Origin: Epilithonimonas zeae
GTDB taxonomy: Bacteria > Bacteroidota > Bacteroidia > Flavobacteriales > Weeksellaceae
DNA length: 64,000 nucleotides
Assembly (NCBI RefSeq): GCF_023278365.1
Contig: NZ_CP075338.1
Location: forward strand, 1,240,001-1,304,000
Direction: 5' to 3'
This document shows positions 45,200 to 53,888 of this stretch, piece after piece; within the stretch, counting starts at the first letter, position 1, and each line of letters begins with the position of its first letter. Made by a program: the position numbers and the translations under genes. The notes under the pieces were generated by a model that ran no database searches, had not been told where the DNA came from, and saw nothing but the letters and a program-made list of their open reading frames with translations.

Positions 45200-46456
45200 T
45201 TATTCAGTTTGTTTTGATGGTGTCGACTCTGTCGCAGGAACTGGTTCAGCACCTGTAGCTGGTTGAGAATATATTTCTTCTTCAGGTTTAGATTCATAAC
45301 TGTTGTAGATATTATCATAAAAATCATCCAACGACTTCACCGGTTTTGAATTCTGAAAAGGCAAATCCAGATTTATTTTCCCGATTTCTAATTGATTATT
45401 TCTCAATTTCACAGGCGTTAAAAAAATCAAAGCAATCAGAATCACCCAAAAGTAGATGAAATAGCCCGCCGACTGTAAAATAGGACGCAACGTATTATGA
45501 TTATCAACACTTTCCACAGTTGCAATCCCGAACACATTTTTGATTTCTTCTTTCTCAAAAACAGGTTCATTATTTTCTTTCACACTTGCTTTACCAATCA
45601 ATAGAACTTCCATATTCTCTTTAAGGAGATACTGTGTGTAGCGCTTGTTTGAGGATTGATATCGCTCATCGATTTCAAAATCAATAAATTCAATTCCTTC
45701 AGTTATAACTTTAATTTGTCCGGATTTGTCTTGTACATAAAACGGTTTACAAATCGTTTCCGAAGATTCTAAAGAATAGGAGTCTTTTCCATCTTTATCC
45801 GTCGAAACAGTCTCTATAGTATAAAGAAATCCAATACATTCTTTTTTACCAATACGCGAAATCATCGGCTCAATCATCTTCACAGTTCCGGAAATCTCTG
45901 CCAAACCCATCGCAACAGAACGAATATTGGAAGTTGGTAAAGTTCTTTGAATTCGGTAAAATCTCTTCTTATTACTGGGTTTAAAAATCGAAGTTAAAAA
46001 CGGAAGAATAATAAAAACAATCAGAATGAAATAAGGGACGCCCAACGTAAGAACAAAACCAAAAAACAATAATCCTGATACAGAATAAAGAATTTTTTTC
46101 CAAAGCGGAATTTTAGCTAATCCTTCTCTTTCTCTCCGCTCGCTTTCCTCTTTGGAACTTTGATAACCGCTTCTGATCATTGCATAGATCATCCCAACAA
46201 TCCCCAAAACAAAAACCGAAAGAAACAAACCAACCGCTAATAAAGCTGCCAGCTTGTTGTCATATAAAGAGCAAAGACCTACAGATAAAGGATTTAGTAC
46301 AAAAAAAAGCCATTTGGGTTTGAAATCAAACTCATATAATCCGACTAAAATAAAAGTGTGAAAAATAGCGACAAAGAAACTCATCAGCATCAGCATAACT
46401 ATGAGACCTTTATCAACTTCTAGTGTGTTATAAAATGCAAGGAAGTCATCCATCAA
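45200..46456 (-). CDS. multi-pass membrane protein with GIDE-like domain
   Basis: This 418-residue protein has about five hydrophobic segments in the first 165 residues. A soluble domain (~170-315) opens MGLAEISGTVKMIEPMISRIGKKECIGFLYTIE, another helix lies at ~330-350, and the tail is Pro/Glu-rich. The G-x-A-x-I-x-G-x-V ... P pattern followed by a Cys and a Tyr in 'GFLYTIE' resembles the GIDE/BAM domain of MUL1-type proteins, of which bacterial members without a RING finger are known. I infer this from pattern only. It leads the operon with lemA and is divergent from the Crp/Fnr-type gene. Confidence 0.6.
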   Translation of the reverse strand: MMDDFLAFYNTLEVDKGLIVMLMLMSFFVAIFHTFILVGLYEFDFKPKWLFFVLNPLSVGLCSLYDNKLAALLAVGLFLSVFVLGIVGMIYAMIRSGYQSSKEESERREREGLAKIPLWKKILYSVSGLLFFGFVLTLGVPYFILIVFIILPFLTSIFKPSNKKRFYRIQRTLPTSNIRSVAMGLAEISGTVKMIEPMISRIGKKECIGFLYTIETVSTDKDGKDSYSLESSETICKPFYVQDKSGQIKVITEGIEFIDFEIDERYQSSNKRYTQYLLKENMEVLLIGKASVKENNEPVFEKEEIKNVFGIATVESVDNHNTLRPILQSAGYFIYFWVILIALIFLTPVKLRNNQLEIGKINLDLPFQNSKPVKSLDDFYDNIYNSYESKPEEEIYSQPATGAEPVPATESTPSKQTE

Positions 46457-46559
46457 CGGTTAGTAGTTTTTTATTATTCCTGGCATCAACAAAAGTGCCA
46501 ACTGTATTGATTTTACACGGATAAAGATATTTAATTTTAACCGATAATTGGAGTTATTG

Positions 46560-46567
46560 TAAATTTG
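46560..46567 (+). promoter_or_regulatory. Bacteroidota -7 box of the Crp/Fnr-type gene
   Basis: TAAATTTG matches TAnnTTTG and ends ten bases before the ATG at 46578, leaving a very short leader. The 120-base divergent spacer also serves the lemA operon. No clear -33 box was seen. Confidence 0.4.
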
Positions 46568-46577
46568 TTTTAATTCT

Positions 46578-47159
46578 ATGGACAAAACAAACATCAACAA
46601 TTATTTCCATTCCTTATTTCCAATAGAAAAGGACGTTGTGGAAGAGATTACAAAAACTTTTACGCAATTTTCTATGGAGAAAAATACGATTCTCTTGGAT
46701 AACGGAATTATCAGCACCAAAACTTATTTTCTGGAAAAAGGCTATGTCCGTTCTTATATCATCAACGAAGATAATGAAGAAGTTACAACCAATATCTTTT
46801 TTGCACCATGTTTCGTGAATGATTTTTTATCATTCTTCAAACAACAACCAACAAAAGAAATCTTCGAAACAATTACCGATTGTTCGTTTTGGGAAACCGG
46901 ACTGGAAAATGTTCAGCAAAATTTTCATAACATTTCTGATTTCCGGGAATTCAGCAGGCTTTTATTTGTGATTAATTATTATCGACTGAATGACCGAGTT
47001 ATTGAACTAACGAGCCAAAAAGCAGAAACCAGATATCTGAAATTATTGAAAGAACATCCTCATATTTTCCAGCACGTTCCATTGAAAATCATTGCTTCTT
47101 ATCTCGGAATTACCAACAGTTCGCTCAGTAGAATCCGGAAAGAAATTACTAAAATCTGA
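46578..47159 (+). CDS. Crp/Fnr-family transcriptional regulator
   Basis: This 193-residue protein has an N-terminal cNMP-binding-like beta roll (residues ~10-125, with LLDNGIISTKTYFLEKGYVRSYI) and a C-terminal winged-helix segment in which LKIIASYLGITNSSLSRIRKEI is the recognition part. The cAMP-contact residues of true CRP (GE ... RTA) are not visible, so the ligand is probably different or absent. Many Bacteroidota genomes hold many such proteins. The next gene, 60 bases on, is the reductase, a possible target or operon partner. Confidence 0.88.
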   Translation: MDKTNINNYFHSLFPIEKDVVEEITKTFTQFSMEKNTILLDNGIISTKTYFLEKGYVRSYIINEDNEEVTTNIFFAPCFVNDFLSFFKQQPTKEIFETITDCSFWETGLENVQQNFHNISDFREFSRLLFVINYYRLNDRVIELTSQKAETRYLKLLKEHPHIFQHVPLKIIASYLGITNSSLSRIRKEITKI

Positions 47160-47219
47160 TTTTTTGTCATTTGACAATCGGACTTACGTTAGAAGTATTT
47201 TACTTTTGACAAAAAATTA

Positions 47220-48170
47220 ATGAGAATGAAAAATATAGTAGTTGTAGGACTTGGCGGCGTTGGCGGTTATTTCGGGTTTAAGATCAACCAATTTAATGAA
47301 ACTGCAAATCAGTTTACGGTTTCTTTCATTGCGAGAAATCAAACTTATGATATTGTAAAAAATAATGGATTGACATTACTTTCTCCGGAACATCCAAACA
47401 GTGTTACAAAACCGAATCACATCTTACAAAACATTAATGAAATTAATGATCCTGATCTGGTTTTGATTTGTGTTAAAGAATATGATTTGGAAAATGTCTG
47501 CAATCAATTGAAGCAAGTTATTACAAATAAAACCATTCTGCTTCCATTGATGAACGGTGCAGATATCTATGACAGAATCAGAAAAATTATTCCTGATAAT
47601 ACGATTCTGCCCGCTTGTGTTTACGTCGCTTCTCACATCAAAGAAAAAGGAATTGTAGAACATAAAGGTAAAGCCGGAAAAATGATTTTTGGAAAAGATC
47701 CAGCCCATCTTTCAACAGAGATTAATTGGATTAGTGAGCTGATGAAAAATAGTCAAATTGATTTCGATTTTAAAGATAATTCCTTTGCTGATATCTGGAC
47801 CAAATTCTTTTTTGTATCGAGTTTTGGTTTGGTTACAGCCAAATATAATTCTTCAATCGGGACAGTCTGTACAGATGAAATTCAAAAACAGGAAACAACG
47901 GAAATAATGAAAGAAGTGAAACTGATTGCTGACAAAAAAGGGATTAATTTACCCGAAGATATTATAGAGAAAACCTTTGAAAAAGCAATGACTTTTCCTC
48001 CAGCCACTCCAACATCTTTACAACTGGACATCAATGTAAAAAAAGAAAATAGCGAGTTGGAATTGTTTGCAGGAGCCATTATCAATTACGGAAAAGAATT
48101 AAATATTGAAACACCTTTTACGGAGGAGATTTATAATGAATTAAAGGAAATAATTCAAAATAATAATTAG
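47220..48170 (+). CDS. panE: ketopantoate reductase family protein
   Basis: This 316-residue protein carries the NAD(P)-binding motif VVGLGGVGGYFG at the N-terminus. The ApbA/PanE C-terminal domain shows the catalytic-Lys region (ADIWTKFFFVSSFGLVTA) and PPATPTSLQLDI. Such enzymes reduce 2-dehydropantoate to pantoate for CoA synthesis. The family contains many members of other specificity, and the proximity to a Crp/Fnr-type regulator rather than to panB/panC leaves the true substrate open. Starts at 47220 or 47226 are both possible. Confidence 0.8.
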   Translation: MRMKNIVVVGLGGVGGYFGFKINQFNETANQFTVSFIARNQTYDIVKNNGLTLLSPEHPNSVTKPNHILQNINEINDPDLVLICVKEYDLENVCNQLKQVITNKTILLPLMNGADIYDRIRKIIPDNTILPACVYVASHIKEKGIVEHKGKAGKMIFGKDPAHLSTEINWISELMKNSQIDFDFKDNSFADIWTKFFFVSSFGLVTAKYNSSIGTVCTDEIQKQETTEIMKEVKLIADKKGINLPEDIIEKTFEKAMTFPPATPTSLQLDINVKKENSELELFAGAIINYGKELNIETPFTEEIYNELKEIIQNNN

Positions 48171-48277
48171 ATTCATAAAGATTATAAAGCAGCAATATTT
48201 AGATGTGCTATAACAATAGATTCGCTACAAATTAACAGAGGGTTTTCTTAGCCATAAAAGATACCGGAAATAAAAAG

Positions 48278-48303
48278 AGGAGACCTTTTTGGGTCTCCTT
48301 TTC
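48278..48303. terminator. bidirectional terminator-like hairpin inside the IS481 element
   Basis: GGAGACC (48279-48285) pairs with GGTCTCC (48292-48298) around six bases, with A/T runs on both sides. It would stop read-through into or out of the transposase gene. Confidence 0.7.
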
Positions 48304-48377
48304 TGTATATCTAAAAGCCTATTGCTGGTAGGTTGCTCCCCAGCAGAGCCTACTTCCTCTTGGGCTTTGATACTAAA

Positions 48378-49355
48378 TTAGTATTTTTTTTGTCTTATGT
48401 AATTTAAATACGTATAATTTCTGGGCAATATTTCTTCATTTGAGTCCCAAAATTTAGCAGTAACATCAGGCTGAATAGGGATAAGATGTTCTAAAGACTG
48501 TAATTTTTCCCAAGGCGTTTTTCCATTCAAAGAAGAGTGTGGTTTTTTCTTATTGTAAAACTCCTGCCATTCAACAGCTAAAGTATTTAAATTAAGATCT
48601 GGATCAGATAAATCCACTAGTGACCAGAATTCGGATTTGTCAGTCTGTTGGGTTCTTTCTACTTTACCATTTAAATGAGGGGATCTGGGCTTTATAGGTC
48701 TGTATTTGATAAAATGTTCATGCAGCTCATATTGGAAGGAGTAATTAAAAAATTCCGTACCCCAATCGGTTTGAATATGCTGTATAGGAAAATAGAATGT
48801 ATCCAAAATTTCACCTAAAAAATGTATCGTACTTTCTGCTTTTTTATTAGGGTAAACTCTAATAACTTTCATTCTTGTGCAGTCATCAATAGCTGTAAAT
48901 TGATAAGCCTTACTCCTGATTTTAGTAACATCCAGCTGAACTCTACCCCCTGGAACTTCTTTGCTGTATCTTTTGTAATCAGATTTTTTACGTCTTTTTA
49001 CTACAGGATTAACTTTGTGTTTAAAGAGTACCCGCCAAACAGTCATTGCAGATAATGAAGTTCCCGTTCTGAGTAGATGGGTTGAGATTCTTGCAGCTCC
49101 CCATCTTTTTTTCTCTCTTAAATCGAGGATAATAGATTGAGTTTCTTTTGTAATCTTAGTATTGGTAAGGGTTTTAGGACGTCTTGACTTATCTGACAGT
49201 CCTTGTTCTCCTTCTTCTTTATACCTTTTTATCCATCGGTGAAGTGTTGATCTTGCAATTCCACAACGTAAAGCTGTTTTCGTTACAGATCCCGATTCTA
49301 AATAGATTTTAAGCCAATCTTTGCGAGCCTTTATTTGCTGTTGCTGTTTATTCAT
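48378..49355 (-). CDS. IS481-family transposase
   Basis: This 325-residue transposase has an N-terminal helix-turn-helix (SVTKTALRCGIARSTLHRWIKRYKEEG) and a second linker HTH (LREKKRWGAARISTHLLRTG). An rve-type integrase core follows, with its acidic residues in VQLDVTKIR, IQTDWGTEF and LNGKVERTQQTDK. The single-ORF design and the motif order fit the IS481 family. The frame is intact, so the element may still be mobile. It is transcribed away from tssD on the same strand. Confidence 0.92.
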   Translation of the reverse strand: MNKQQQQIKARKDWLKIYLESGSVTKTALRCGIARSTLHRWIKRYKEEGEQGLSDKSRRPKTLTNTKITKETQSIILDLREKKRWGAARISTHLLRTGTSLSAMTVWRVLFKHKVNPVVKRRKKSDYKRYSKEVPGGRVQLDVTKIRSKAYQFTAIDDCTRMKVIRVYPNKKAESTIHFLGEILDTFYFPIQHIQTDWGTEFFNYSFQYELHEHFIKYRPIKPRSPHLNGKVERTQQTDKSEFWSLVDLSDPDLNLNTLAVEWQEFYNKKKPHSSLNGKTPWEKLQSLEHLIPIQPDVTAKFWDSNEEILPRNYTYLNYIRQKKY

Positions 49356-49439
49356 GGATAAAATTTTTAAACTTTACACCATAAATTTAAGTCATTTTTG
49401 TAGCGGATCTATTGATACTTTACAGTTTAATCTAAATGA

Positions 49440-49847
49440 TTATTTAGCACCTGGCCAAACGCCATCGTAGGCTGAGTTGCCGTAATCTATTTTCTCTGCA
49501 CTTACTACAAAGCTGATGAACATATTATCTTCGTTCAAAGCATCATAATCTACTTCGTGCTGGATAACGTATCCGTTTTCCCACTTCAGAGTTGTCAATG
49601 TTCCTTCTTCGTGAGACTTGTTGAAAGTGACTTCACCACTAGTTGGCTTGTACTTTCCATTTAATAAACTTTCCAAAATTCCTGAATCTTCAGTTGCTTC
49701 TACAGTGATTTTGATCAATGCGTTAGAAGGGTCTGATGCAACTCTACCGGAAACATCCGTGTTTCTTGATACACCGTAATTCAGTTTAAGGATTTTTTGT
49801 TCTGCACCGCCGTTGAATTTTAATACGGCTCTTGAATTGTTTGCCAT
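49440..49847 (-). CDS. tssD: type VI secretion tube protein TssD (Hcp-like), orphan
   Basis: This 135-residue protein matches the Bacteroidota T6SS(iii) tube protein family. It opens with a beta strand (AVLKFNGGAEQKILKLNYGVSRNTDVSGRVAS), continues with DSGILESLLNGKYKPTSGEVTF, and ends with ISFVVSAEKIDYGNSAYDGVWPG. Hcp-type proteins stack as hexamers to form the inner tube of the injection machine and carry small effectors. No other T6SS gene is in the window, so this is an orphan copy. An IS481-family element starts about 15 bases after its stop codon. Confidence 0.88.
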   Translation of the reverse strand: MANNSRAVLKFNGGAEQKILKLNYGVSRNTDVSGRVASDPSNALIKITVEATEDSGILESLLNGKYKPTSGEVTFNKSHEEGTLTTLKWENGYVIQHEVDYDALNEDNMFISFVVSAEKIDYGNSAYDGVWPGAK

Positions 49848-49913
49848 GATTTCTAAAATTTAATTGTTAATATATTATATTGTGTATTAGTGTGTTCCTT
49901 AACTTTTATATAC

Positions 49914-49921
49914 CAAAGATA
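49914..49921 (-). promoter_or_regulatory. Bacteroidota -7 box of tssD
   Basis: On the minus strand this reads TATCTTTG, an exact TAnnTTTG match, giving a leader of about 60 bases. A TTTG at 49933-49936 is too close to be a normal -33 box. Confidence 0.45.
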
Positions 49922-50086
49922 GAACCACCTTCCAAAAAAATCAGTAGTAGAATTACTACAGTTCGAGAATTTTTTAATATAAAAAAGCTATCTATTTGGT
50001 TTTATTCAAAACACACAATTAATATTTTATTAACATAGAAAATTGTTTTAGGAATAAGTTTTGAATTCTAGAGAAAAAATTTAAAG

Positions 50087-50242
50087 ATGCGATTCATAGA
50101 TCATTATATCAGATCAATTTATTTTGTAGATGGTAAGATTGGAAAGGTAAAAATTAGTAATAAACTAATGTTTTTAGGAATTTTACATTTGCCACTTTTA
50201 ATCTTTTGGTTTATCTGGAAAGGACTCTATGAAAAGGGGTAA
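50087..50242 (+). CDS. 51-residue single-pass membrane protein
   Basis: A complete frame of 51 codons starts MRFIDHYIRSIYFVDGK and has one hydrophobic helix (LMFLGILHLPLLIFWFIW) followed by KGLYEKG and TAA. The clear N-in basic/polar segment, helix and short tail, plus a terminator 40 bases later, make a real small gene plausible. It is divergent from tssD, with 239 bases between. I do not recognise a family. Confidence 0.5.
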   Translation: MRFIDHYIRSIYFVDGKIGKVKISNKLMFLGILHLPLLIFWFIWKGLYEKG

Positions 50243-50282
50243 AATTCTTTTATAATTTGAATCGATGATCTATAATAAATAT

Positions 50283-50309
50283 AAAAAGCAACTTAAAAAG
50301 TTGCTTTTT
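50283..50309. terminator. bidirectional rho-independent terminator
   Basis: AAAAAGCAACTT (50283-50294) pairs with AAGTTGCTTTTT (50298-50309) around a three-base loop. It lies between the small membrane-protein gene and the convergent sorbosone-dehydrogenase-like gene. Confidence 0.85.
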
Positions 50310-50317
50310 GAATAGTC

Positions 50318-51637
50318 TCATTTTTTATTGTAAGCAACCCGCCATACAATTCCGCTTACATCATCTGCCACCAGCAATGATCCGTCTGCAATCTGCAATA
50401 CTCCAACGGGTCTGCCATAGACATCTCCTTTAGCTTCATTGGCAATAAATCCCGTTAAAAAAGGTTTGTAAGGGCCAGAAGCTTTCCCTCCTTTAAATGG
50501 CACAAAAGCAACTTGGTAACCAACTAATGAAGAACGATTCCAAGAACCGTGCTGTCCGATAAACGCTCCATTTTTATAAGTTTCCGGAAATTGTGAACCT
50601 GTATAGAACGTCAAACCCAAAGATGCTGTATGACTTCCCAAAGGAACATCCGGAATAATAGTCTTAGCTATCAGGTCAGGTTTTTCGCCTTTTCTTCTTG
50701 GATCTTCATTTTTCCCGAAGTATGCGTATGGCCAACCATAAAACGTATCAGCTTTCACACTGGTTAGATAATCAGGAACCAACTCGTCTCCCAGTTCATC
50801 CCTTTCGTTAACCACTGTCCACAATTGTCCGGTTGACGGATTCCAGCTCATTCCAACTGGATTTCTAAGTCCTGCAGCATAAATCTTTTCTCCACTTCCA
50901 TCAGGATTAACTTCCAAAATATTAGCTCTTCGCACTTCGTGTTCCATACCATTCTCACCAACATTACTACCCGATCCTACGGAGATGTAAATTTTAGTTT
51001 GATCTTTATTGCTGATGATATTTCTTGTCCAGTGGTTATTATACCCACCAGCAGGCAAACTCACGATTTTCTTTCCAGGTTTTGTGATTTTGGTATCACC
51101 TTGTTTGTACGGATAAACCCAAAGTCCATCAGTATTTGCAACATAGAATTGATCTTTTATGATCAACATTCCATAAGGCTGATTCAAATTATCTAAAAAA
51201 ACAGAGGAAGATTCTGGGATACCATCTTTGTTGGCATCACGATAAAGAAGAATTCTGTTGGCAGATTTCCCACCTACTTCAGCATCACTTTTACCGCTGA
51301 TATCATTTTTAATTTTTTCTGTAGCCGTACGTTCAGAATTGGAAAGCACTACGAAAATATCGCCATTATCAGCCTGAATCATATTTCTAGGGCTTTTGAT
51401 ATTCTCAGCGAAACGGCTTACTGTAAAACCTTCCGGCGCAATTGGTGTTTTATTTTCAGGCCAACCAATCACGTTACTGAATTTGTTCTTCGCACCTTTT
51501 TCATCCGGTGCTGGTAATTTTAAAGTATCGGTTTGAGTAGCAACTTCCGCACTTTCTCCGCTATTTCCTTTTTGATTTTTATTGTCTTTACAACTAACGA
51601 CGAGTAATATAATTGCCGGTAATAGATAATTTTTCAT
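50318..51637 (-). CDS. PQQ-dependent sugar (sorbosone) dehydrogenase-like lipoprotein
   Basis: This 439-residue lipoprotein (lipobox LVVSC, Cys16) has a Ser/Glu-rich linker and then a GSDH/sorbosone-dehydrogenase-type beta propeller from about residue 60. Family strings include SPRNMIQADNGDIFVVLSNS, GGYNNHWTRNI, YAAGLRNPVGMSWNPSTGQLW, VVNERDELGDEL and PLGSHTASLGLTFYTG. In the family PQQ is the cofactor for periplasmic sugar oxidation, but many members are uncharacterised. It lies about 100 bases downstream of a TonB-dependent receptor on the same strand. An uptake/oxidation pairing is possible. Confidence 0.85.
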   Translation of the reverse strand: MKNYLLPAIILLVVSCKDNKNQKGNSGESAEVATQTDTLKLPAPDEKGAKNKFSNVIGWPENKTPIAPEGFTVSRFAENIKSPRNMIQADNGDIFVVLSNSERTATEKIKNDISGKSDAEVGGKSANRILLYRDANKDGIPESSSVFLDNLNQPYGMLIIKDQFYVANTDGLWVYPYKQGDTKITKPGKKIVSLPAGGYNNHWTRNIISNKDQTKIYISVGSGSNVGENGMEHEVRRANILEVNPDGSGEKIYAAGLRNPVGMSWNPSTGQLWTVVNERDELGDELVPDYLTSVKADTFYGWPYAYFGKNEDPRRKGEKPDLIAKTIIPDVPLGSHTASLGLTFYTGSQFPETYKNGAFIGQHGSWNRSSLVGYQVAFVPFKGGKASGPYKPFLTGFIANEAKGDVYGRPVGVLQIADGSLLVADDVSGIVWRVAYNKK

Positions 51638-51739
51638 AAATTTTGAAATGTGGTGTTAATTAATATTGACCTCAGAAATTACAAAAACCATTCCTTAAGG
51701 ATTTGAATGCAATTACACATATTCTACTAAATATTAAAA

Positions 51740-53770
51740 TTAAAACTGCGCTTCAACACCCATTACAAAGTTTCTTTTGGCTGCAGGATTGTAATATCGG
51801 TTTCCAAAAGCATTGATATCAAAACCTAAAACATAATCTGTATTATATAAATTCTGAATCATAAGACTTAGATTAAATCTGGTTCTATCAGCTTGCAAAG
51901 GAAATCTGAATTGAATATTGCCAACCAAACTTGATTCAGACCATACAGAATTAGCATCATTGAGAGGTAATTTTGAAGTATAGAAATGAGAATAATCGAC
52001 AGATAATTTTTTGAAAAAAATGAAATTGATAAGCGAATTGATAGTTGTTTTCGGAACACCTGTCAAATCATTACCGGAGAAATCCTGCTCATTTTGTTTA
52101 TAATTCTGAAATTTGAAATTGTAAAAACTTCCTGAAAAACGAAATCCCAATCGACTGAAAAAATCATTTTTCAAATCAAAATTTTTGGATTCCAACAGAA
52201 CTTCAAAGCCTTTTTGAACGGTTTCTCCTGCATTGACAAAATATTCTTGTCCAGACTCATTTTGCCTTCTTACAATAGCATCTTTCATTCGGAAATCAAA
52301 ATAACTTCCCTCAAAAAATATAAAATTTCCAAATTGTTTTCTGATTCCAATTTCTTTATTCCAGCCATATTCCGGATTCAGATTGGCATTGAACTCCTGT
52401 GTCGATGAGCGGATTTCCTCGTTGGTTGGTGCGGAATTCCCTTTTCCAATTTTTCCCCGTATAGAAAAACCTTTAGTCAAAATATAGGTAACTCCAAAAT
52501 TAGGCAAAAACTGATTTTTGAATCTTGCATTCCCATATTCTGTTTCCGGATAAAGCCTTTGCCAATCGTAAGAATTGGAATTTAAACTGACAGAAATATC
52601 TGTAAATAATTTTTCGTCGAAATTCAATTTTTGAGAAAGGAAATAGAATCCCGAAGTATTTTTGATTTTGTCAAAATTCTGTGGATCGTCTTCCACCCCT
52701 CTGTTATTATCAAAATTCTTAACAAAAATATCATTAATTCCACCTTCGAATCCCAGTCTGTAAGCTAACGAAATTTGATTCCAATTTTTCTCATAATTGA
52801 AATGTGTTCTTAGCGCAAAATTCTTTTCAAATCGATTTTCGAAGTTGGTAATAAAGGGATTTTCAAAATCAACATAAGAACCTTGAACCAAAATAAAATG
52901 GGAAAAATTGGAACTAAATTGATAATCATTGGACAAGCCTGCCAAAATCATTTTATTTCGGATTCCTGCCTTTTGTTCCTTCGAACCAAGGATTGTTGCT
53001 GTCGAAGGTCTCGCCTGCTTTCTATTATTTTGCATCTGCTCCAAAGTCAATCCACCAGGTGTCTGATAATCCAAATCCGAATACAACAACATCATTTTCG
53101 CAATCGCTTGATCAGAGTATTGATAATTATCTTTAACAAAAAACTGTTTCCGTTGGACTTTGGATTGTTCTCTATAAGAATCGGTTTGGTAGTAATTTTG
53201 GAAAACCTCAAAAAAATGCTTTCCCATTTGCTTAGAAAAGTCAAAATTTTGATTGAAAGTGCCGTAACTTCCAGTGGATAAATTAGCTGACAAGTTATCC
53301 TGATTATTGGTTTTGAGGAGTAAAGTTCCACCTGTCATCGCTCCGTAATCGCCACCTTCGGGGCCTTTAAAAACTTCCATTCGGTTAATTAAAGCTGGAG
53401 AAACTACATTGAAATAAGTATTGCCGGAAGCATCAGATAAAATAAAATCATCAAGATAAACCTTCACATTGCGAATACCAAAAGGTGACCTTAATGTGCT
53501 TCCACGAAATGAAATCCTGTAACTTCCCGGCGAACGTTCTTCCATTCTTGCACCTGGAACTTGATTGATAGATTCCAACATCCGTTCAGGTGGATTTTGA
53601 TTGATAAGGTTTTCGGAAATTACAGCAACCGATTTTGTAGAAGAGATGTAAGTTGTCGGTTTTTTATAGGCATCAATTTTAACTTCAGAAATCAGATTTG
53701 TTGAATCTGCTACTTGAGAATATAAAATTGAAGTGGTAAAAAAAGAAAGAATTAAGTATTTTTTTTTCAT
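51740..53770 (-). CDS. TonB-dependent outer-membrane receptor
   Basis: This 676-residue protein has a signal peptide (MKKKYLILSFFTTSILYSQ). The plug domain (residues ~45-160) shows MLESINQVPGARMEERSPGSYRISFRGS, KVYLDDFIL and the MEVFKGPEGGDYGAMTGGTLLL block. A 22-strand-type barrel follows, ending in Phe (MGVEAQF). The CarboxypepD-like N-terminal extension of SusC proteins is missing, so it resembles siderophore/metal-type receptors (FecA/CirA-like). The ligand is unknown. The downstream sugar-dehydrogenase-like lipoprotein may share its transcript. Confidence 0.92.
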   Translation of the reverse strand: MKKKYLILSFFTTSILYSQVADSTNLISEVKIDAYKKPTTYISSTKSVAVISENLINQNPPERMLESINQVPGARMEERSPGSYRISFRGSTLRSPFGIRNVKVYLDDFILSDASGNTYFNVVSPALINRMEVFKGPEGGDYGAMTGGTLLLKTNNQDNLSANLSTGSYGTFNQNFDFSKQMGKHFFEVFQNYYQTDSYREQSKVQRKQFFVKDNYQYSDQAIAKMMLLYSDLDYQTPGGLTLEQMQNNRKQARPSTATILGSKEQKAGIRNKMILAGLSNDYQFSSNFSHFILVQGSYVDFENPFITNFENRFEKNFALRTHFNYEKNWNQISLAYRLGFEGGINDIFVKNFDNNRGVEDDPQNFDKIKNTSGFYFLSQKLNFDEKLFTDISVSLNSNSYDWQRLYPETEYGNARFKNQFLPNFGVTYILTKGFSIRGKIGKGNSAPTNEEIRSSTQEFNANLNPEYGWNKEIGIRKQFGNFIFFEGSYFDFRMKDAIVRRQNESGQEYFVNAGETVQKGFEVLLESKNFDLKNDFFSRLGFRFSGSFYNFKFQNYKQNEQDFSGNDLTGVPKTTINSLINFIFFKKLSVDYSHFYTSKLPLNDANSVWSESSLVGNIQFRFPLQADRTRFNLSLMIQNLYNTDYVLGFDINAFGNRYYNPAAKRNFVMGVEAQF

Positions 53771-53846
53771 TGCAAAAGACTAAGCAAAAACTATACTTTT
53801 TCTTAACTTATAAAAGATAACTCAAAATAAATTTGAATTAAGTGAA

Positions 53847-53881
53847 AAAAAATCCCCGTTTATGACAGGGATTTTTTTTTG
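53847..53881 (-). terminator. rho-independent terminator of the histone-like gene
   Basis: AAATCCC pairs with GGGATTT across a ten-base loop, with T runs on both sides. It lies eight bases beyond the stop of the gene at 53889. Confidence 0.8.
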
Positions 53882-53888
53882 GTAAAGA

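Larger units (their letters stand above)
48204..49424 (-). mobile_element. IS481-family insertion sequence
   Basis: The element carries a single transposase ORF and imperfect terminal repeats of about 27 bp. The left end starts TGTGCTATAACAATAGATTC, and the complement of the right end starts TGTAAAGTATCAATAGATCC. Both continue CGCTACAAA. The length is about 1.22 kb. I see no obvious target-site duplication in the flanks. The left 170 bases inside the element hold two hairpins. It is inserted between a panE-like gene and tssD, ending about 15 bases beyond the tssD stop. Confidence 0.85.

Noticed and set aside
48204-49424. A target-site duplication for the IS481 element
   Set aside because: The flanking bases (TTTAGA on the left, GTTTAA on the right) share only a TTTA core at different offsets, so no exact duplication can be claimed.
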